Source: an uncultured Cyclobacteriaceae bacterium (GTDB lineage: Bacteria > Bacteroidota > Bacteroidia > Cytophagales > Cyclobacteriaceae). Taken from it: a stretch of DNA of 64,000 nucleotides. The first letter of the stretch is position 1, and each line of letters starts with the position of its first letter. The notes beneath the pieces were generated by a model that worked only from the letters and a program-made list of their open reading frames with translations, ran no database searches and had not been told where the DNA came from. The stretch covers positions 1 through 64,000 of the forward strand of contig CAJQKV010000011.1 in the NCBI GenBank assembly GCA_905479015.1, given 5' to 3'. Position numbers and translations under genes: made by a program. This document shows positions 34,337 to 43,433 of the stretch, piece by piece.

Positions 34337-35386
34337 ATGAAACAAACTAAATTTATAAAATCTCGAAGAGAATTCATTGGAACTTCCGCAATCTTAGCTT
34401 CTGGACTGGTTGCTTGTGGAACTCCCTCATTGACTAATTCTGAAGCTATTTTCTCCAATTCAAAGCCCAATTCACTAATAAATGGAGTCCAAATTGGTTG
34501 TCAAACGTATTCATTTAGGAGCATGCAAGATCAAAGTGCTGAAGCAACTTTACAATACGTGTTAGATGCTGGCATCAATGCAATAGAATTAATGGGAGCC
34601 CCCGCTGAAACCTTCGCTGGAGCACCCATAAATCCCATTAACTTTAGAGATTTTTATAGCCTGAGAAGAAAAAAAAGAAACGAATTCCCCCTTAATGCTG
34701 AAGAAGAGCAGCAACTGACTGAAATGGAGATTCAGCGCAAAAATTTTGATCAAGAAATGGCCACATGGCGTACCTCTGTGTCCATGGATAAATTCATAGA
34801 ATTGAAAAAAATGTATCTCGACGCAGGTGTGCAAATTTATGCCTTCAAACCACAAGTATTTGATAAAAAAAAATCTTTGGAAGAAATCGATTATGGGTTT
34901 AGAGTAGGAAAAGCATTGGGAGTTAGTCATGTTACTCTTGAGCATCCAGAAGATGATGAACACACCCAATTATTGGGTGAAATGGCTTTGAAACATAAAA
35001 TTTATGTCGCCTATCACGGACATGAACAACAAACGCCTATTTTGTGGGATACGGCTCTGGAACAATCGGAATATAATGCTATGAATATTGACATAGGACA
35101 TTATGTTGCAGCAGGAAATCCTTTGCCTTTAAAAATTATAAAAGAAAAAAACAAAAACATTCAAAGTATGCATCTTAAAGACAGAACGTCACCTGAAAAC
35201 GGACGTAAAAATCTTGCTTTTGGAAAAGGTGACACTCCAATAAGAGATATTCTTCTTTTGACACGTGATAATCAATATAAATTTCCGTTGACCGTCGAGT
35301 TAGAATATGAAATTCCTGAAGGATCTGATGCTGTCAAAGAAGTGAAGAAATGTGTAGCTTATTGCCGACAAATATTAGAATCTTAA
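34337..35386 (+). CDS. Xylose isomerase-like TIM-barrel protein, exported lipoprotein
   Basis: A 349-residue sugar phosphate isomerase/epimerase-like protein. The N-terminus combines a twin-arginine pattern (SRREFIGTSA) with a lipobox (LVAC at ~24-27), so it may be a Tat-exported lipoprotein. The TIM barrel starts at VQIGCQTYSFRSM and includes GINAIELMGAP, YAFKPQVFD, HVTLEHPED, YHGHEQQ, NIDIGHYVAAG and QSMHLKDRTSPENGRKN, which supply the metal-binding Glu, His and Asp of the family. It likely isomerises or epimerises a sugar or inositol derivative. It precedes the large PQQ-type dehydrogenase gene by 53 nt, so the two probably act on the same substrate class. Confidence 0.87.
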   Translation: MKQTKFIKSRREFIGTSAILASGLVACGTPSLTNSEAIFSNSKPNSLINGVQIGCQTYSFRSMQDQSAEATLQYVLDAGINAIELMGAPAETFAGAPINPINFRDFYSLRRKKRNEFPLNAEEEQQLTEMEIQRKNFDQEMATWRTSVSMDKFIELKKMYLDAGVQIYAFKPQVFDKKKSLEEIDYGFRVGKALGVSHVTLEHPEDDEHTQLLGEMALKHKIYVAYHGHEQQTPILWDTALEQSEYNAMNIDIGHYVAAGNPLPLKIIKEKNKNIQSMHLKDRTSPENGRKNLAFGKGDTPIRDILLLTRDNQYKFPLTVELEYEIPEGSDAVKEVKKCVAYCRQILES

Positions 35387-35439
35387 GAAGTCTCATCATC
35401 CTAAAACATATTCATTAGATTCACAATCAAACATCAAAA

Positions 35440-38253
35440 ATGCAAAACCTTATTTTTTATTCTAAACTTTTATTCTTCTTATTAGTGACTGCTTGTGGTT
35501 CCAATAATTTAAGGGAAGATAATGCGAAACCCGCAGCCAACCGTTTCACCAAAGTAGTCTTAACCCAAGGCATGGACGAGCCCATGACCATGGACTTTTT
35601 ACCTGATAATCAAATCATCATTATTGAAAGGAAAGGCGGCGTCAAAATCTTTGATGAAAAAAATCAAACTATGACCGTCATAGCCACGCTTCCCGTCAAT
35701 AGGAAATATATAAATAAAGCAGGAAGAGTACGAGAAGCAGAAGAAGGGTTAATGGGCGTCGTGGTGGATCCTGATTTTATTAAAAATAATTGGATTTATT
35801 TTTATTATGCAGACTCCGATGAACCCAAGCATGTTTTAGCTAGATATACATTAAAAAATAATGCACTTCTAGCAGCATCTAAGAAAATTGTCATTGAGGT
35901 TCCCACACAAAGAGAGGAATGTTGTCATACTGGCGGTGGTATGCAATTCGATAAAGAAGGAAACCTATACTTGAGTATTGGTAATAATACGGTTAATCCA
36001 AGATCAGGTGCCTCTAATTTAGATGAGCGACCCGGGCATAAAAACGAAGATGATCAAAGGGGACCTGCCAATTCGAACGATTTGCGGGGGAAAATCATAA
36101 AAATTTACCCCGAAGATGACGGTAGTTATTCCATTCCAAAAGGGAATCTTTTTCCAATAGGAATGAAAAACACACGTCCTGAAATATTCACTATGGGCCA
36201 TAGAAATCCTTGGAGGATATCTATTGATAGTAAAACAGGCTATTTGTATTGGGGGGAAGTTGGACCCGATGCGAACAAAGATTCTATTTGGGGCCCCAAA
36301 GGTTATGATGAATTTAATCAAGCCAAAGGCCCTGGTTTTTTTGGTTGGCCTTATTTTATTGGTAACAATCAACCCTATAATCACTTGGTAGATTTTGAGG
36401 GGAAAAAAAGAATATACGGCGCCGCATTTGATCCGACTCACCCTGTCAATAACAGCATCAATAATACAGGAATCAAAGAATTACCTTTGCCCGTACCGGC
36501 GTTAATTTACTATCCTTATGGTCCCTCCGATAAATTTCCATTGGTAGGAAGTGCTGGTCGAAGCGCCACGGGAGGACCCGTTTATAGACAAACAGATTTT
36601 GAAAATGCCCCACGCCCTTTCCCCAGCTATTATGAGGGCAAATGGTTCATTATTGATTTCATGCGTGATTGGATCATGTCAGTGAGTTTGGATGAGAATG
36701 GGACGTATCAAGAGATGGAAAGATTTCTTCCCGAAGAGAATTTCAGTGCGGGGATTGACATGGATTTCGGCCCCTCAGGAGATTTATATATTTTAGAGTA
36801 CGGAGATTCTTGGTTTAAAAAGAATCTTAATTCTAAACTAATCAAAATAGAGTACCAGGGAGGGAATCGAAAACCACGGGTTCAAGCCTCGGCCAATAAG
36901 CTTTCAGGAGCCATTCCATTCACTTCTCAATTTACCTCCCAAGGAACCTTTGATTTTGATGATTATGACCTAAATCATTTAACCTACCAATGGGAAATAA
37001 CTAATGATGACGGTGCCGTACAATATTTCAAAAATGCACATCCGTCTGTTCGCTTTGATAAAGAAGGTATTTATCAAGTTTCACTGACCGTTACGGATTC
37101 ATACAATAAAAGTAATACAGCCTCATTTGAAATAGTGGCAGGTAACGAACCCCCAAAAGTCACTATTGACCTCATGGGATCCAATCGAAGCTTTTATTTT
37201 GGGAACAAACCATTGAACTATTTGATCGAGATAACAGATCATGAAGACGGGATAATTACTGATCATTCTCAAGCAGCCATCACCTTTGATTATGTTCCTG
37301 CGGGTTTTGACCCAATCGAAGTGGTTTCAAGTCAGCGAGGTAGCGAATTATTGGCTAAAGATGCTATTTCAAAAAATCTCATTGAATCCAACGACTGTTA
37401 TTCTTGCCATCAATTTAAGGTGAAATCAATTGGTCCTAGCTTTACTGAGGTCGCTCAAAAGTATCAAAAAACAGATGAGTACAGAACGCAATTAATCAAT
37501 AGCATCATCAATGGACAAAGTGGAATTTGGGGTGAACATGCCATGGCTGCACATCCCCAATTGAGCAAAGCAAATGCGGGAAGAATGGTTGACTATATTC
37601 TTACCTCTTTAGATGATAAACCCACCCTAGAATCGTTACCCATCAAGGGGACCCTTCAACCCATACTCCCTGAAGAAGATGATGAAGGTGTTTTCCTTTT
37701 GAGAGCAGCGTATCAGGACAAAGGAGCAAACGAATTAAAATCTCTTTTTGATGATGCCATCATCACATTGAGTAGCCCTATCCTTTTTCCACCATTTGAT
37801 AATGAAAATGAGAATACCCGATACTTGACTACACCCCGCTCAAATTTTTATGTACTAGGAAAAAGAGCTCATATTGGTTTAAAGAATATTGACCTCTCAG
37901 GAATCAAACAAGTCAAGATTTTTGTGCAAACGCCTTCCAGAGTAGCCGCACATGGAGGCAGGGTAGAAATGAGGCTAGATGATCCTGATGGAAAAATAAT
38001 AGCTATGAGTAATCAGATTGAACAAAGAGATGTGCCTAGAGAAGGATGGGGCCAAAACAATGCGCAGAGATCACGTGAAGAAAAAATAATTGCTCGGAGA
38101 AAAAATAAACAGGTGCTCTCTTTAAATTTTGAAGGTATCCATTCAACCCATGATATTTATTTTGTATTTAAAAATTCAAATAGCAAAAATGACGAGATCA
38201 TGATGTCTATTAATGAAATGGAGTTCTACGAAGATGTAAAGCCGGTAAACTAA
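35440..38253 (+). CDS. PQQ-type sugar dehydrogenase / PKD / cytochrome c / carbohydrate-binding multidomain lipoprotein
   Basis: A 937-residue lipoprotein (lipobox VTAC near residue 19). Residues ~35-440 are a soluble glucose/sorbosone dehydrogenase-like beta-propeller (GMDEPMTMDFLPD, LMGVVVDPDF, GGGMQFDKEGNLYLSIG, GHRNPWRIS). Residues ~470-550 are a PKD-type domain (FTSQGTFDFDDYDLNHLTYQWEI), followed by another Ig-like part. A cytochrome c domain has CYSCH at 653-657. The C-terminal ~170 residues look like a CBM6-type beta-sandwich (RAAYQDKGANELKSL, LSGIKQVKIFVQTPSRVAAHGG). It should oxidise a sugar on a polysaccharide surface and pass electrons to its own haem. It is 53 nt after the TIM-barrel gene. 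Confidence 0.88.
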   Translation: MQNLIFYSKLLFFLLVTACGSNNLREDNAKPAANRFTKVVLTQGMDEPMTMDFLPDNQIIIIERKGGVKIFDEKNQTMTVIATLPVNRKYINKAGRVREAEEGLMGVVVDPDFIKNNWIYFYYADSDEPKHVLARYTLKNNALLAASKKIVIEVPTQREECCHTGGGMQFDKEGNLYLSIGNNTVNPRSGASNLDERPGHKNEDDQRGPANSNDLRGKIIKIYPEDDGSYSIPKGNLFPIGMKNTRPEIFTMGHRNPWRISIDSKTGYLYWGEVGPDANKDSIWGPKGYDEFNQAKGPGFFGWPYFIGNNQPYNHLVDFEGKKRIYGAAFDPTHPVNNSINNTGIKELPLPVPALIYYPYGPSDKFPLVGSAGRSATGGPVYRQTDFENAPRPFPSYYEGKWFIIDFMRDWIMSVSLDENGTYQEMERFLPEENFSAGIDMDFGPSGDLYILEYGDSWFKKNLNSKLIKIEYQGGNRKPRVQASANKLSGAIPFTSQFTSQGTFDFDDYDLNHLTYQWEITNDDGAVQYFKNAHPSVRFDKEGIYQVSLTVTDSYNKSNTASFEIVAGNEPPKVTIDLMGSNRSFYFGNKPLNYLIEITDHEDGIITDHSQAAITFDYVPAGFDPIEVVSSQRGSELLAKDAISKNLIESNDCYSCHQFKVKSIGPSFTEVAQKYQKTDEYRTQLINSIINGQSGIWGEHAMAAHPQLSKANAGRMVDYILTSLDDKPTLESLPIKGTLQPILPEEDDEGVFLLRAAYQDKGANELKSLFDDAIITLSSPILFPPFDNENENTRYLTTPRSNFYVLGKRAHIGLKNIDLSGIKQVKIFVQTPSRVAAHGGRVEMRLDDPDGKIIAMSNQIEQRDVPREGWGQNNAQRSREEKIIARRKNKQVLSLNFEGIHSTHDIYFVFKNSNSKNDEIMMSINEMEFYEDVKPVN

Positions 38254-38431
38254 AACATATTATTGCTCTTTAAAGAGCTCTTACTACTAAAGAAGCATCA
38301 TAATAAGGTCAGACATCCAATGATGATTCCATGGATTTTAATAAAAAATTAAGCAAGTAAACTGTATTTGTTCAGTGAGCTGCTGACTGATACATGAATA
38401 AAGAAATGACATCCAATAGGATCTATTAACC

Positions 38432-38463
38432 AAAAAAGGTCGAAATAAATTTCGACCTTTTTT
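38432..38463. terminator. Bidirectional intrinsic terminator
   Basis: A perfect inverted repeat, AAAAAAGGTCGAAAT (38432-38446) against its complement at 38449-38463, with the AT-rich centre forming the loop and A/T tracts on both sides. It lies between the convergent dehydrogenase and pnp genes. Confidence 0.9.
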
Positions 38464-38499
38464 GAATTTTAAATAATGCCTAAGGAATTTGCCCATTTA

Positions 38500-40617
38500 T
38501 TATTCAGGCTTAGGTAATAAAACTTTTCTTGACAATCGATATTTACCCGTCTTTTTGTCAATCTCTATAAGCTTTACCTTCACCTCTTCTCCTACTTCCA
38601 TTACCCCTTCCATCTTCTCTAATCTTTCCCATTTCACTTCAGAAATATGAAGTAAACCATCCTTGCCTGGCATGAATTCAATAAAAGCACCAAATGGCAT
38701 GATCGATTTAACTTTACCCTCATATACTTCACCCTCTTCAGGCATAGCCACAATTCCTTTGACCCAATTGGCCGCCTTATCTAACACATCTTTATTGACT
38801 GCAAAAATATTCACCAATCCTCCTTTGGGCGTTTCCTCGATAACCACCGTAGCACCGGTCTCACGCTGAATTTCTTGGACTACTTTACCTCCAGGCCCGA
38901 TCACGGCACCAATCATATCTCTATCAATGACAATAGAAATCAATCTTGGGGCATTTGGCTTCATTTCAGCCCTTGGCACTTCAATAGTATCTGTAATCTT
39001 ATCCAAAATATGCAGCCTTCCTTTCTTAGCTTGCTCCATGGCTTCTTCAAGAATATCATACGACAAACCATCCACTTTAATGTCCATCTGACAAGCAGTG
39101 ATTCCATCTCGCGTACCGGTAACCTTAAAGTCCATATCCCCTAAGTGATCTTCATCACCTAAAATATCCGAAAGTACCGAATAACGAGAACCGTCTTTTT
39201 CAGAAATCATTCCCATGGCAATGCCTGATACGGGTTTGGTTATCTGAATTCCAGCGTCCATCAAAGCCAGTGTACCTGCGCAAACAGTAGCCATGGATGA
39301 AGAACCATTAGATTCTAGTATGTCTGAAACAATTCTTATGGTGTAAGGGCTTTCTGGAGGAAGTACGGGCTTTAAAGCTCTCATAGCTAAATTTCCATGT
39401 CCTACCTCTCTTCTTCCCGGACCTCTATTGGGTCTTACTTCTCCAGTAGAAAATCCTGGAAAGTTGTAGTGGAGTATGAATTTGTTATAACCGGAATGCA
39501 TGGCACCATCAATCATTTGCTCATCTACTTTAGATCCTAAAGTGACGGAGGTCAATGATTGTGTTTCGCCTCTCGTAAAAACTGCAGATCCATGTGCACC
39601 TGGTAAGTAATCTATTTCACTCCAAATAGGTCGAATTTCATCTAATTGCCTACCATCTAATCTGACACTTGAATCCATCACACAATTTCTAATTGCATCT
39701 TTTTGGACATCATGGTAATATTTGCGTATCAAAAAATGATCATACTGATGATCCTCTCCTAATCCATCAACAAATGTATCAATGATGGCACCAAATTTTT
39801 CTTTACGAATTTCTTTGTCGGCAATACCTTCCTTGGCTACTGCATAACATTTGTCATAGCAATCTGCCTTGATCATATCATTTAATGCCAAATCATGATT
39901 TTCATGATCGTAAGTACGCTTTTCGGTGGCACCGACCTCTTGAGCTAACTCTATCTGGGCAGCACATTGAATTTTGATCGCCTCATGCGCTACTTTAATG
40001 GCTTCAAGCATTTCAGCTTCCTGAACCTCTTTACACTCACCTTCTACCATCATGATATTGTCAGCCGAACCTGCTACAATTAACTCCATTTTGGCTTCCG
40101 CACTTTGTTCTACAGAAGGGTTTACTACATAAGCACCTGCTACTTGAGCTACCTTGGCTTCTGAAATAGGACCATTAAAAGGGATGTCTGACACGGCCAA
40201 TGCAGCAGAAGCTGCTAGGGCAGCATAGGCTATTGGCATGATCTTTGGATCTGCCGAAATAAGACTGATCATCACCTGCGTATCTGCATGGTAATCATCA
40301 GGGAACAAGGGTCTTAGAGCCCTGTCGACCAGTCTACATATTAGAATTTCATAATCAGAGAGTCTACTTTCTCTTTTAAGAAATCCTCCTGGTATCTTAC
40401 CTGCCGCAGCGAATTTCTCTTGATAATCAACCGATAATGGAAGAAAATCAACATTGTCTCCGGCGGTTTTTTTGGATACTACGGTAGCTAGCAACATCAT
40501 GTCACCCACTTTTACGACGGCTGATCCGTCTGCCTGTTTAGCTAATTTACCTGTTTCGATGGTGATAGAAGTACCATCAGGTAATGAAAATGTTTTTTGC
40601 TTGAATGATGGAAGCAT
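38500..40617 (-). CDS. pnp: Polyribonucleotide nucleotidyltransferase
   Basis: A 705-residue PNPase: two RNase PH domains (first at ~15-150, [21 protein letters not shown]; second ~320-520, [11 protein letters not shown] and [11 protein letters not shown]), a KH domain ([22 protein letters not shown]) and a C-terminal S1 domain ([26 protein letters not shown]). It degrades RNA 3' to 5' by phosphorolysis and normally forms a trimer in the degradosome. The length and domain order are normal. It follows rpsO on the same strand with a hairpin between them, the arrangement seen in many bacteria. Confidence 0.97.
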   Translation of the reverse strand: MLPSFKQKTFSLPDGTSITIETGKLAKQADGSAVVKVGDMMLLATVVSKKTAGDNVDFLPLSVDYQEKFAAAGKIPGGFLKRESRLSDYEILICRLVDRALRPLFPDDYHADTQVMISLISADPKIMPIAYAALAASAALAVSDIPFNGPISEAKVAQVAGAYVVNPSVEQSAEAKMELIVAGSADNIMMVEGECKEVQEAEMLEAIKVAHEAIKIQCAAQIELAQEVGATEKRTYDHENHDLALNDMIKADCYDKCYAVAKEGIADKEIRKEKFGAIIDTFVDGLGEDHQYDHFLIRKYYHDVQKDAIRNCVMDSSVRLDGRQLDEIRPIWSEIDYLPGAHGSAVFTRGETQSLTSVTLGSKVDEQMIDGAMHSGYNKFILHYNFPGFSTGEVRPNRGPGRREVGHGNLAMRALKPVLPPESPYTIRIVSDILESNGSSSMATVCAGTLALMDAGIQITKPVSGIAMGMISEKDGSRYSVLSDILGDEDHLGDMDFKVTGTRDGITACQMDIKVDGLSYDILEEAMEQAKKGRLHILDKITDTIEVPRAEMKPNAPRLISIVIDRDMIGAVIGPGGKVVQEIQRETGATVVIEETPKGGLVNIFAVNKDVLDKAANWVKGIVAMPEEGEVYEGKVKSIMPFGAFIEFMPGKDGLLHISEVKWERLEKMEGVMEVGEEVKVKLIEIDKKTGKYRLSRKVLLPKPE

Positions 40618-40639
40618 AGTTTTATTAAATCAAAATTTG

Positions 40640-40670
40640 AAAAAAAAGGGAACCTTGAAAAAGCCCCCTT
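40640..40670 (-). terminator. Attenuator-like hairpin between rpsO and pnp
   Basis: On the minus strand AAGGGGG (40670-40664) can pair with TTCCCTT (40652-40646), with two G-U pairs, an ~11-nt loop, and eight T after it. It could terminate part of the rpsO transcripts before pnp or mark a processing site. Confidence 0.6.
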
Positions 40671-40679
40671 AAAATATAA

Positions 40680-40949
40680 TTACTTTCTTAGATTGAGTTT
40701 GGCTATGATAGCACGATATCGCTCAATTTCGTTTTTGTAGAGAAAGTCGAGAAGCCTCCTCCGCTTTCCTACCAATTTCAACAACCCTAAGCGGGTTGAA
40801 TGATCTTTTTTATTCACCTTCAAATGATCTGTAAGGTGGTTAATGCGGTAGGTAAATAAAGCAATTTGAGACTCCGATGCGCCAGTGTCTTGCGTTCCCT
40901 TACCATGTGTTTTGAAAAACTCTTGTTTTTTCTCTGCTGTTAAATACAT
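40680..40949 (-). CDS. rpsO: 30S ribosomal protein S15
   Basis: An 89-residue S15 of normal length, with the family landmarks TGASESQIALFTYRINHLTDHLK, KKDHSTRLGLLKLVGKRRRLLDFL and the C-terminal RYRAIIAKLNLRK. It binds 16S rRNA early in 30S assembly. It is the first gene of the rpsO-pnp pair; a good promoter lies upstream and an attenuator-like hairpin downstream. Confidence 0.98.
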   Translation of the reverse strand: MYLTAEKKQEFFKTHGKGTQDTGASESQIALFTYRINHLTDHLKVNKKDHSTRLGLLKLVGKRRRLLDFLYKNEIERYRAIIAKLNLRK

Positions 40950-40997
40950 TTATGTCTTAAAAATTAACTTTATGAATTAATACGTTTCAATAACGCG

Positions 40998-41029
40998 CAA
41001 ATTTAATCAATACTAAATTTGAATACAAA
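40998..41029 (-). promoter_or_regulatory. Promoter of rpsO-pnp
   Basis: On the minus strand TTTG (41029-41026), a 20-nt spacer, and TAAATTTG (41005-40998): a full match to the Bacteroidota consensus. It leaves a short leader before the rpsO ATG at 40949. Confidence 0.65.
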
Positions 41030-41033
41030 CTCT

Positions 41034-42689
41034 TTAATGTTTTAATTTTTTTAACAGGCGTTGTTTAAACTTATCAATCACAACTGAATAATAATCAGTA
41101 TCGAAAAGTCGCGCATCCACCCTAGCTTGTCTCAAGAAAAACAGACCAATGGGCAATAGGATCAAGTCTGCCATCCAAACAGAGTAAGCTCCATTAACAA
41201 AACCAGCAACGGCCCACTTCTCACTGAGTATGCTGGCTACATAATAAAAAATATAAAAAAAGATGGAAATAATTACTGGAAAACCTAACCCTCCTTTTTT
41301 GATAATGGCACCGAGCGGTGCCCCTATCAAAAACATAACCATACAAGCAAAAGCCTGACTATATTTTTTAAACTTGGCGATTTTATATCGCTCCGATTCG
41401 AATCTAAGTCGCTCCAATTTAGACTTACTGCTTGAAATGTTAACCTTATAAGTTCTGATCTTTGTTAACGCCCATTGTAGAATTAACCCTCTTTTACGCG
41501 CTGTAATAAATAAAGAATCCAAGTCTTTTAAATTCATCTGAGCCAATTTTGGACTTTGCTTCTTTGGAAAATGATCATTTAATTCTTTATTTTTTCGGTT
41601 TTTTTTCCATGAAGAAATTGGCATGATACTATCTCCTGATACACTGGGAAAACTAGAGAATGCAAGGTTGATATTAATCATGGAAGCTTTTACTTTTGTT
41701 GATCGGTTCTGTTTATCATTATTTTTGATCAGCGTATCTGTTTTTAACTTCGATGAATCGGTTTTGTCAACATTTTTCTTTTGAAAACGCGCTCTGTCCA
41801 AGCGATGAAACAAATATTTTTTAGAAAATTCATACAATCCAATTAATGCTAATTCTTGCTCCAACTGAAGTGAGTCGATATCTGAGGTCAATTCCTCAAT
41901 ATTTTTCATTTGCCTGTTGTTCTGAAAAAGCTCTTCCCTTGTTCTTTTAAGATCAAAAGAGGATAGACTGAACATCATGTACATTTGATCGAAAGAAGTG
42001 CGCTGAAATTGATCTACCTGATTGTTCTTGGTCGCCTGCTGATTAAAGTATTGTCCATCGAAAAGTTCTAATTTCAGATACTTATCGTTGTACATTGAAA
42101 ACATTCTTGAAGAATCGGCCAAAATGACAAAATTATTGCCGTTTTTTCGTGTATGATCATAGATCATGACATCCTTCAGTGTAATGTTATCATTGAATTT
42201 TTCGTTGGCTTTAATGCTATAATTAGGAATTCCATTGTAGAAAACTCCTTTTTTAATATCTAAAGCAGGTTTTTGGTGTTTGATATCATAGATCAGGCTG
42301 TATGCCTTCAGGTTGGCTGCTGGAACTACATAATCGTTGAAGAAAAATGCAGCTATAGTCAAGACCAAAATGAAAAAAAATATAGGTCTCAATGACCTAG
42401 TAAGAGATATACCTGCGCTTTTTATGGCTGATAACTCAAAGTTTTCTCCCAGATTGCCAAAGGTCATCAAAGAGGAAATTAAAACACCTAGTGGAAGCGC
42501 ATTTGGAAGGATATTGATACTGAAATAAAAGAGTAGCTCCCCAAAAACTTTAAATCCCAAATTTTTTCCAACAAAATCGTCGAAATATTTGAGCATATAT
42601 TGGACCAATAGAATGAACGTCGCAACAATCGTTGTCAAGAAAAACGGACCAATAAAAGATTTAAGAATGAGTTTATCCAGCCTCCTCAT
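41034..42689 (-). CDS. LptF/LptG-family permease (YjgP/YjgQ)
   Basis: A 551-residue inner-membrane protein. The N-terminal part (MRRLDKLILKSFIGPFF..., residues ~10-120) holds three helices and the PNALPLGVLISSLMTFG segment; the C-terminal part (~435-535) holds three more. Between them is a periplasmic beta-jellyroll region (~125-250) and a long Lys-rich segment of ~180 residues (~255-430) absent from most proteobacterial members. LptF/G with LptB drive lipopolysaccharide extraction to the outer membrane. Only one permease gene is seen here and no lptB. It is likely read from a promoter within the end of the next gene upstream. Confidence 0.9.
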   Translation of the reverse strand: MRRLDKLILKSFIGPFFLTTIVATFILLVQYMLKYFDDFVGKNLGFKVFGELLFYFSINILPNALPLGVLISSLMTFGNLGENFELSAIKSAGISLTRSLRPIFFFILVLTIAAFFFNDYVVPAANLKAYSLIYDIKHQKPALDIKKGVFYNGIPNYSIKANEKFNDNITLKDVMIYDHTRKNGNNFVILADSSRMFSMYNDKYLKLELFDGQYFNQQATKNNQVDQFQRTSFDQMYMMFSLSSFDLKRTREELFQNNRQMKNIEELTSDIDSLQLEQELALIGLYEFSKKYLFHRLDRARFQKKNVDKTDSSKLKTDTLIKNNDKQNRSTKVKASMININLAFSSFPSVSGDSIMPISSWKKNRKNKELNDHFPKKQSPKLAQMNLKDLDSLFITARKRGLILQWALTKIRTYKVNISSSKSKLERLRFESERYKIAKFKKYSQAFACMVMFLIGAPLGAIIKKGGLGFPVIISIFFYIFYYVASILSEKWAVAGFVNGAYSVWMADLILLPIGLFFLRQARVDARLFDTDYYSVVIDKFKQRLLKKLKH

Positions 42690-42720
42690 TTTCCCTTAAC
42701 ATTACTCTTCAAATGAGAAA

Positions 42721-42750
42721 CAAAGATATTTTACAACGATCAACCACCAA
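42721..42750 (-). promoter_or_regulatory. Promoter of the LptF/G gene
   Basis: TATCTTTG on the minus strand (42728-42721) with TTG at 42750-42748, spacer 19 nt. It overlaps the 3' end of the START-like gene and lies ~32 nt before the permease ATG. Confidence 0.45.
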
Positions 42751-43123
42751 CAATTTCTTTCAAGTCATGTATCAAACCCTCCCACAGATCGGAGACTTCT
42801 TGATCATCTAAATCAGAATAGTCAGTAATTTTTATATACACTTCTTGGGTCAGTTCATTCATTTCCAGTCGGATTTCGATGGAATTTAAATCGTCATCAT
42901 CTTCTCCCTCAAACTCAAATTTAATATGTTGATTGACTTTGATGGAAACAATTCTGGCCCTATTTACCTCGCCATCCCAAAGCATGGTATATACTTTGTC
43001 TTCTGTGATATTGACGTCATCTGCGAACCACTGCGAAAGTCCAGATGCAGTACTGATATAAGGAAACAACATCTTCCGTGATGCATTGATGCTGTATTCT
43101 CCTATAAACTTACTTTTATTCAT
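42740..43123 (-). CDS. START-like (SRPBCC) domain protein
   Basis: A 127-residue protein that starts MNKSKFIGEYSINASRKMLFPYISTASGLSQWF, the N-terminal helix-strand pattern of the AHSA1/START-like family common in Bacteroidota. The middle is acidic (FEGEDDDDLNSIEIRLEM). It would form a small helix-grip pocket for a lipid or other hydrophobic ligand; the ligand is unknown. No signal peptide. It sits 50 nt upstream of the LptF/G gene on the same strand; tRNA-Met runs the opposite way on its other side. Confidence 0.85.
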   Translation of the reverse strand: MNKSKFIGEYSINASRKMLFPYISTASGLSQWFADDVNITEDKVYTMLWDGEVNRARIVSIKVNQHIKFEFEGEDDDDLNSIEIRLEMNELTQEVYIKITDYSDLDDQEVSDLWEGLIHDLKEIVGG

Positions 43124-43225
43124 AAAAAAAGATTTTCGACAAGGTAATAAAAAATATTAGCCCAATCATAATTAATAATAATTTGTTGTTAAATTGCGCT
43201 CCTTTCAATGTATGTATTAAGACAT

Positions 43226-43299
43226 GGCGAGGTAGCTCAGTTGGTTAGAGCGTCGGATTCATAACCCGGAGGTCAGGGGTTCAACTCCCCTCCTCGCTA
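43226..43299 (+). tRNA. tRNA-Met (anticodon CAT)
   Basis: A 74-nt cloverleaf: acceptor GGCGAGG/CCTCGCT with a terminal G-U, D-arm AGCTCAGTTGG, anticodon loop TTCATAA giving CAT, T-loop GGTTCAACTCC, discriminator A. The paired acceptor end suggests elongator rather than initiator tRNA. CCA is not encoded. Confidence 0.93.
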
Positions 43300-43433
43300 C
43301 TAATATAAACATCTTTTAAAGCTACCCCTATTCTTTCATCTTTATTTTTTTATTTTCCTTTTTTTGTTGCCATATTTTTATTTTTGATATAAAAATCATG
43401 GGAATAACATAATAAAATTGAAGCTATTTTCAA

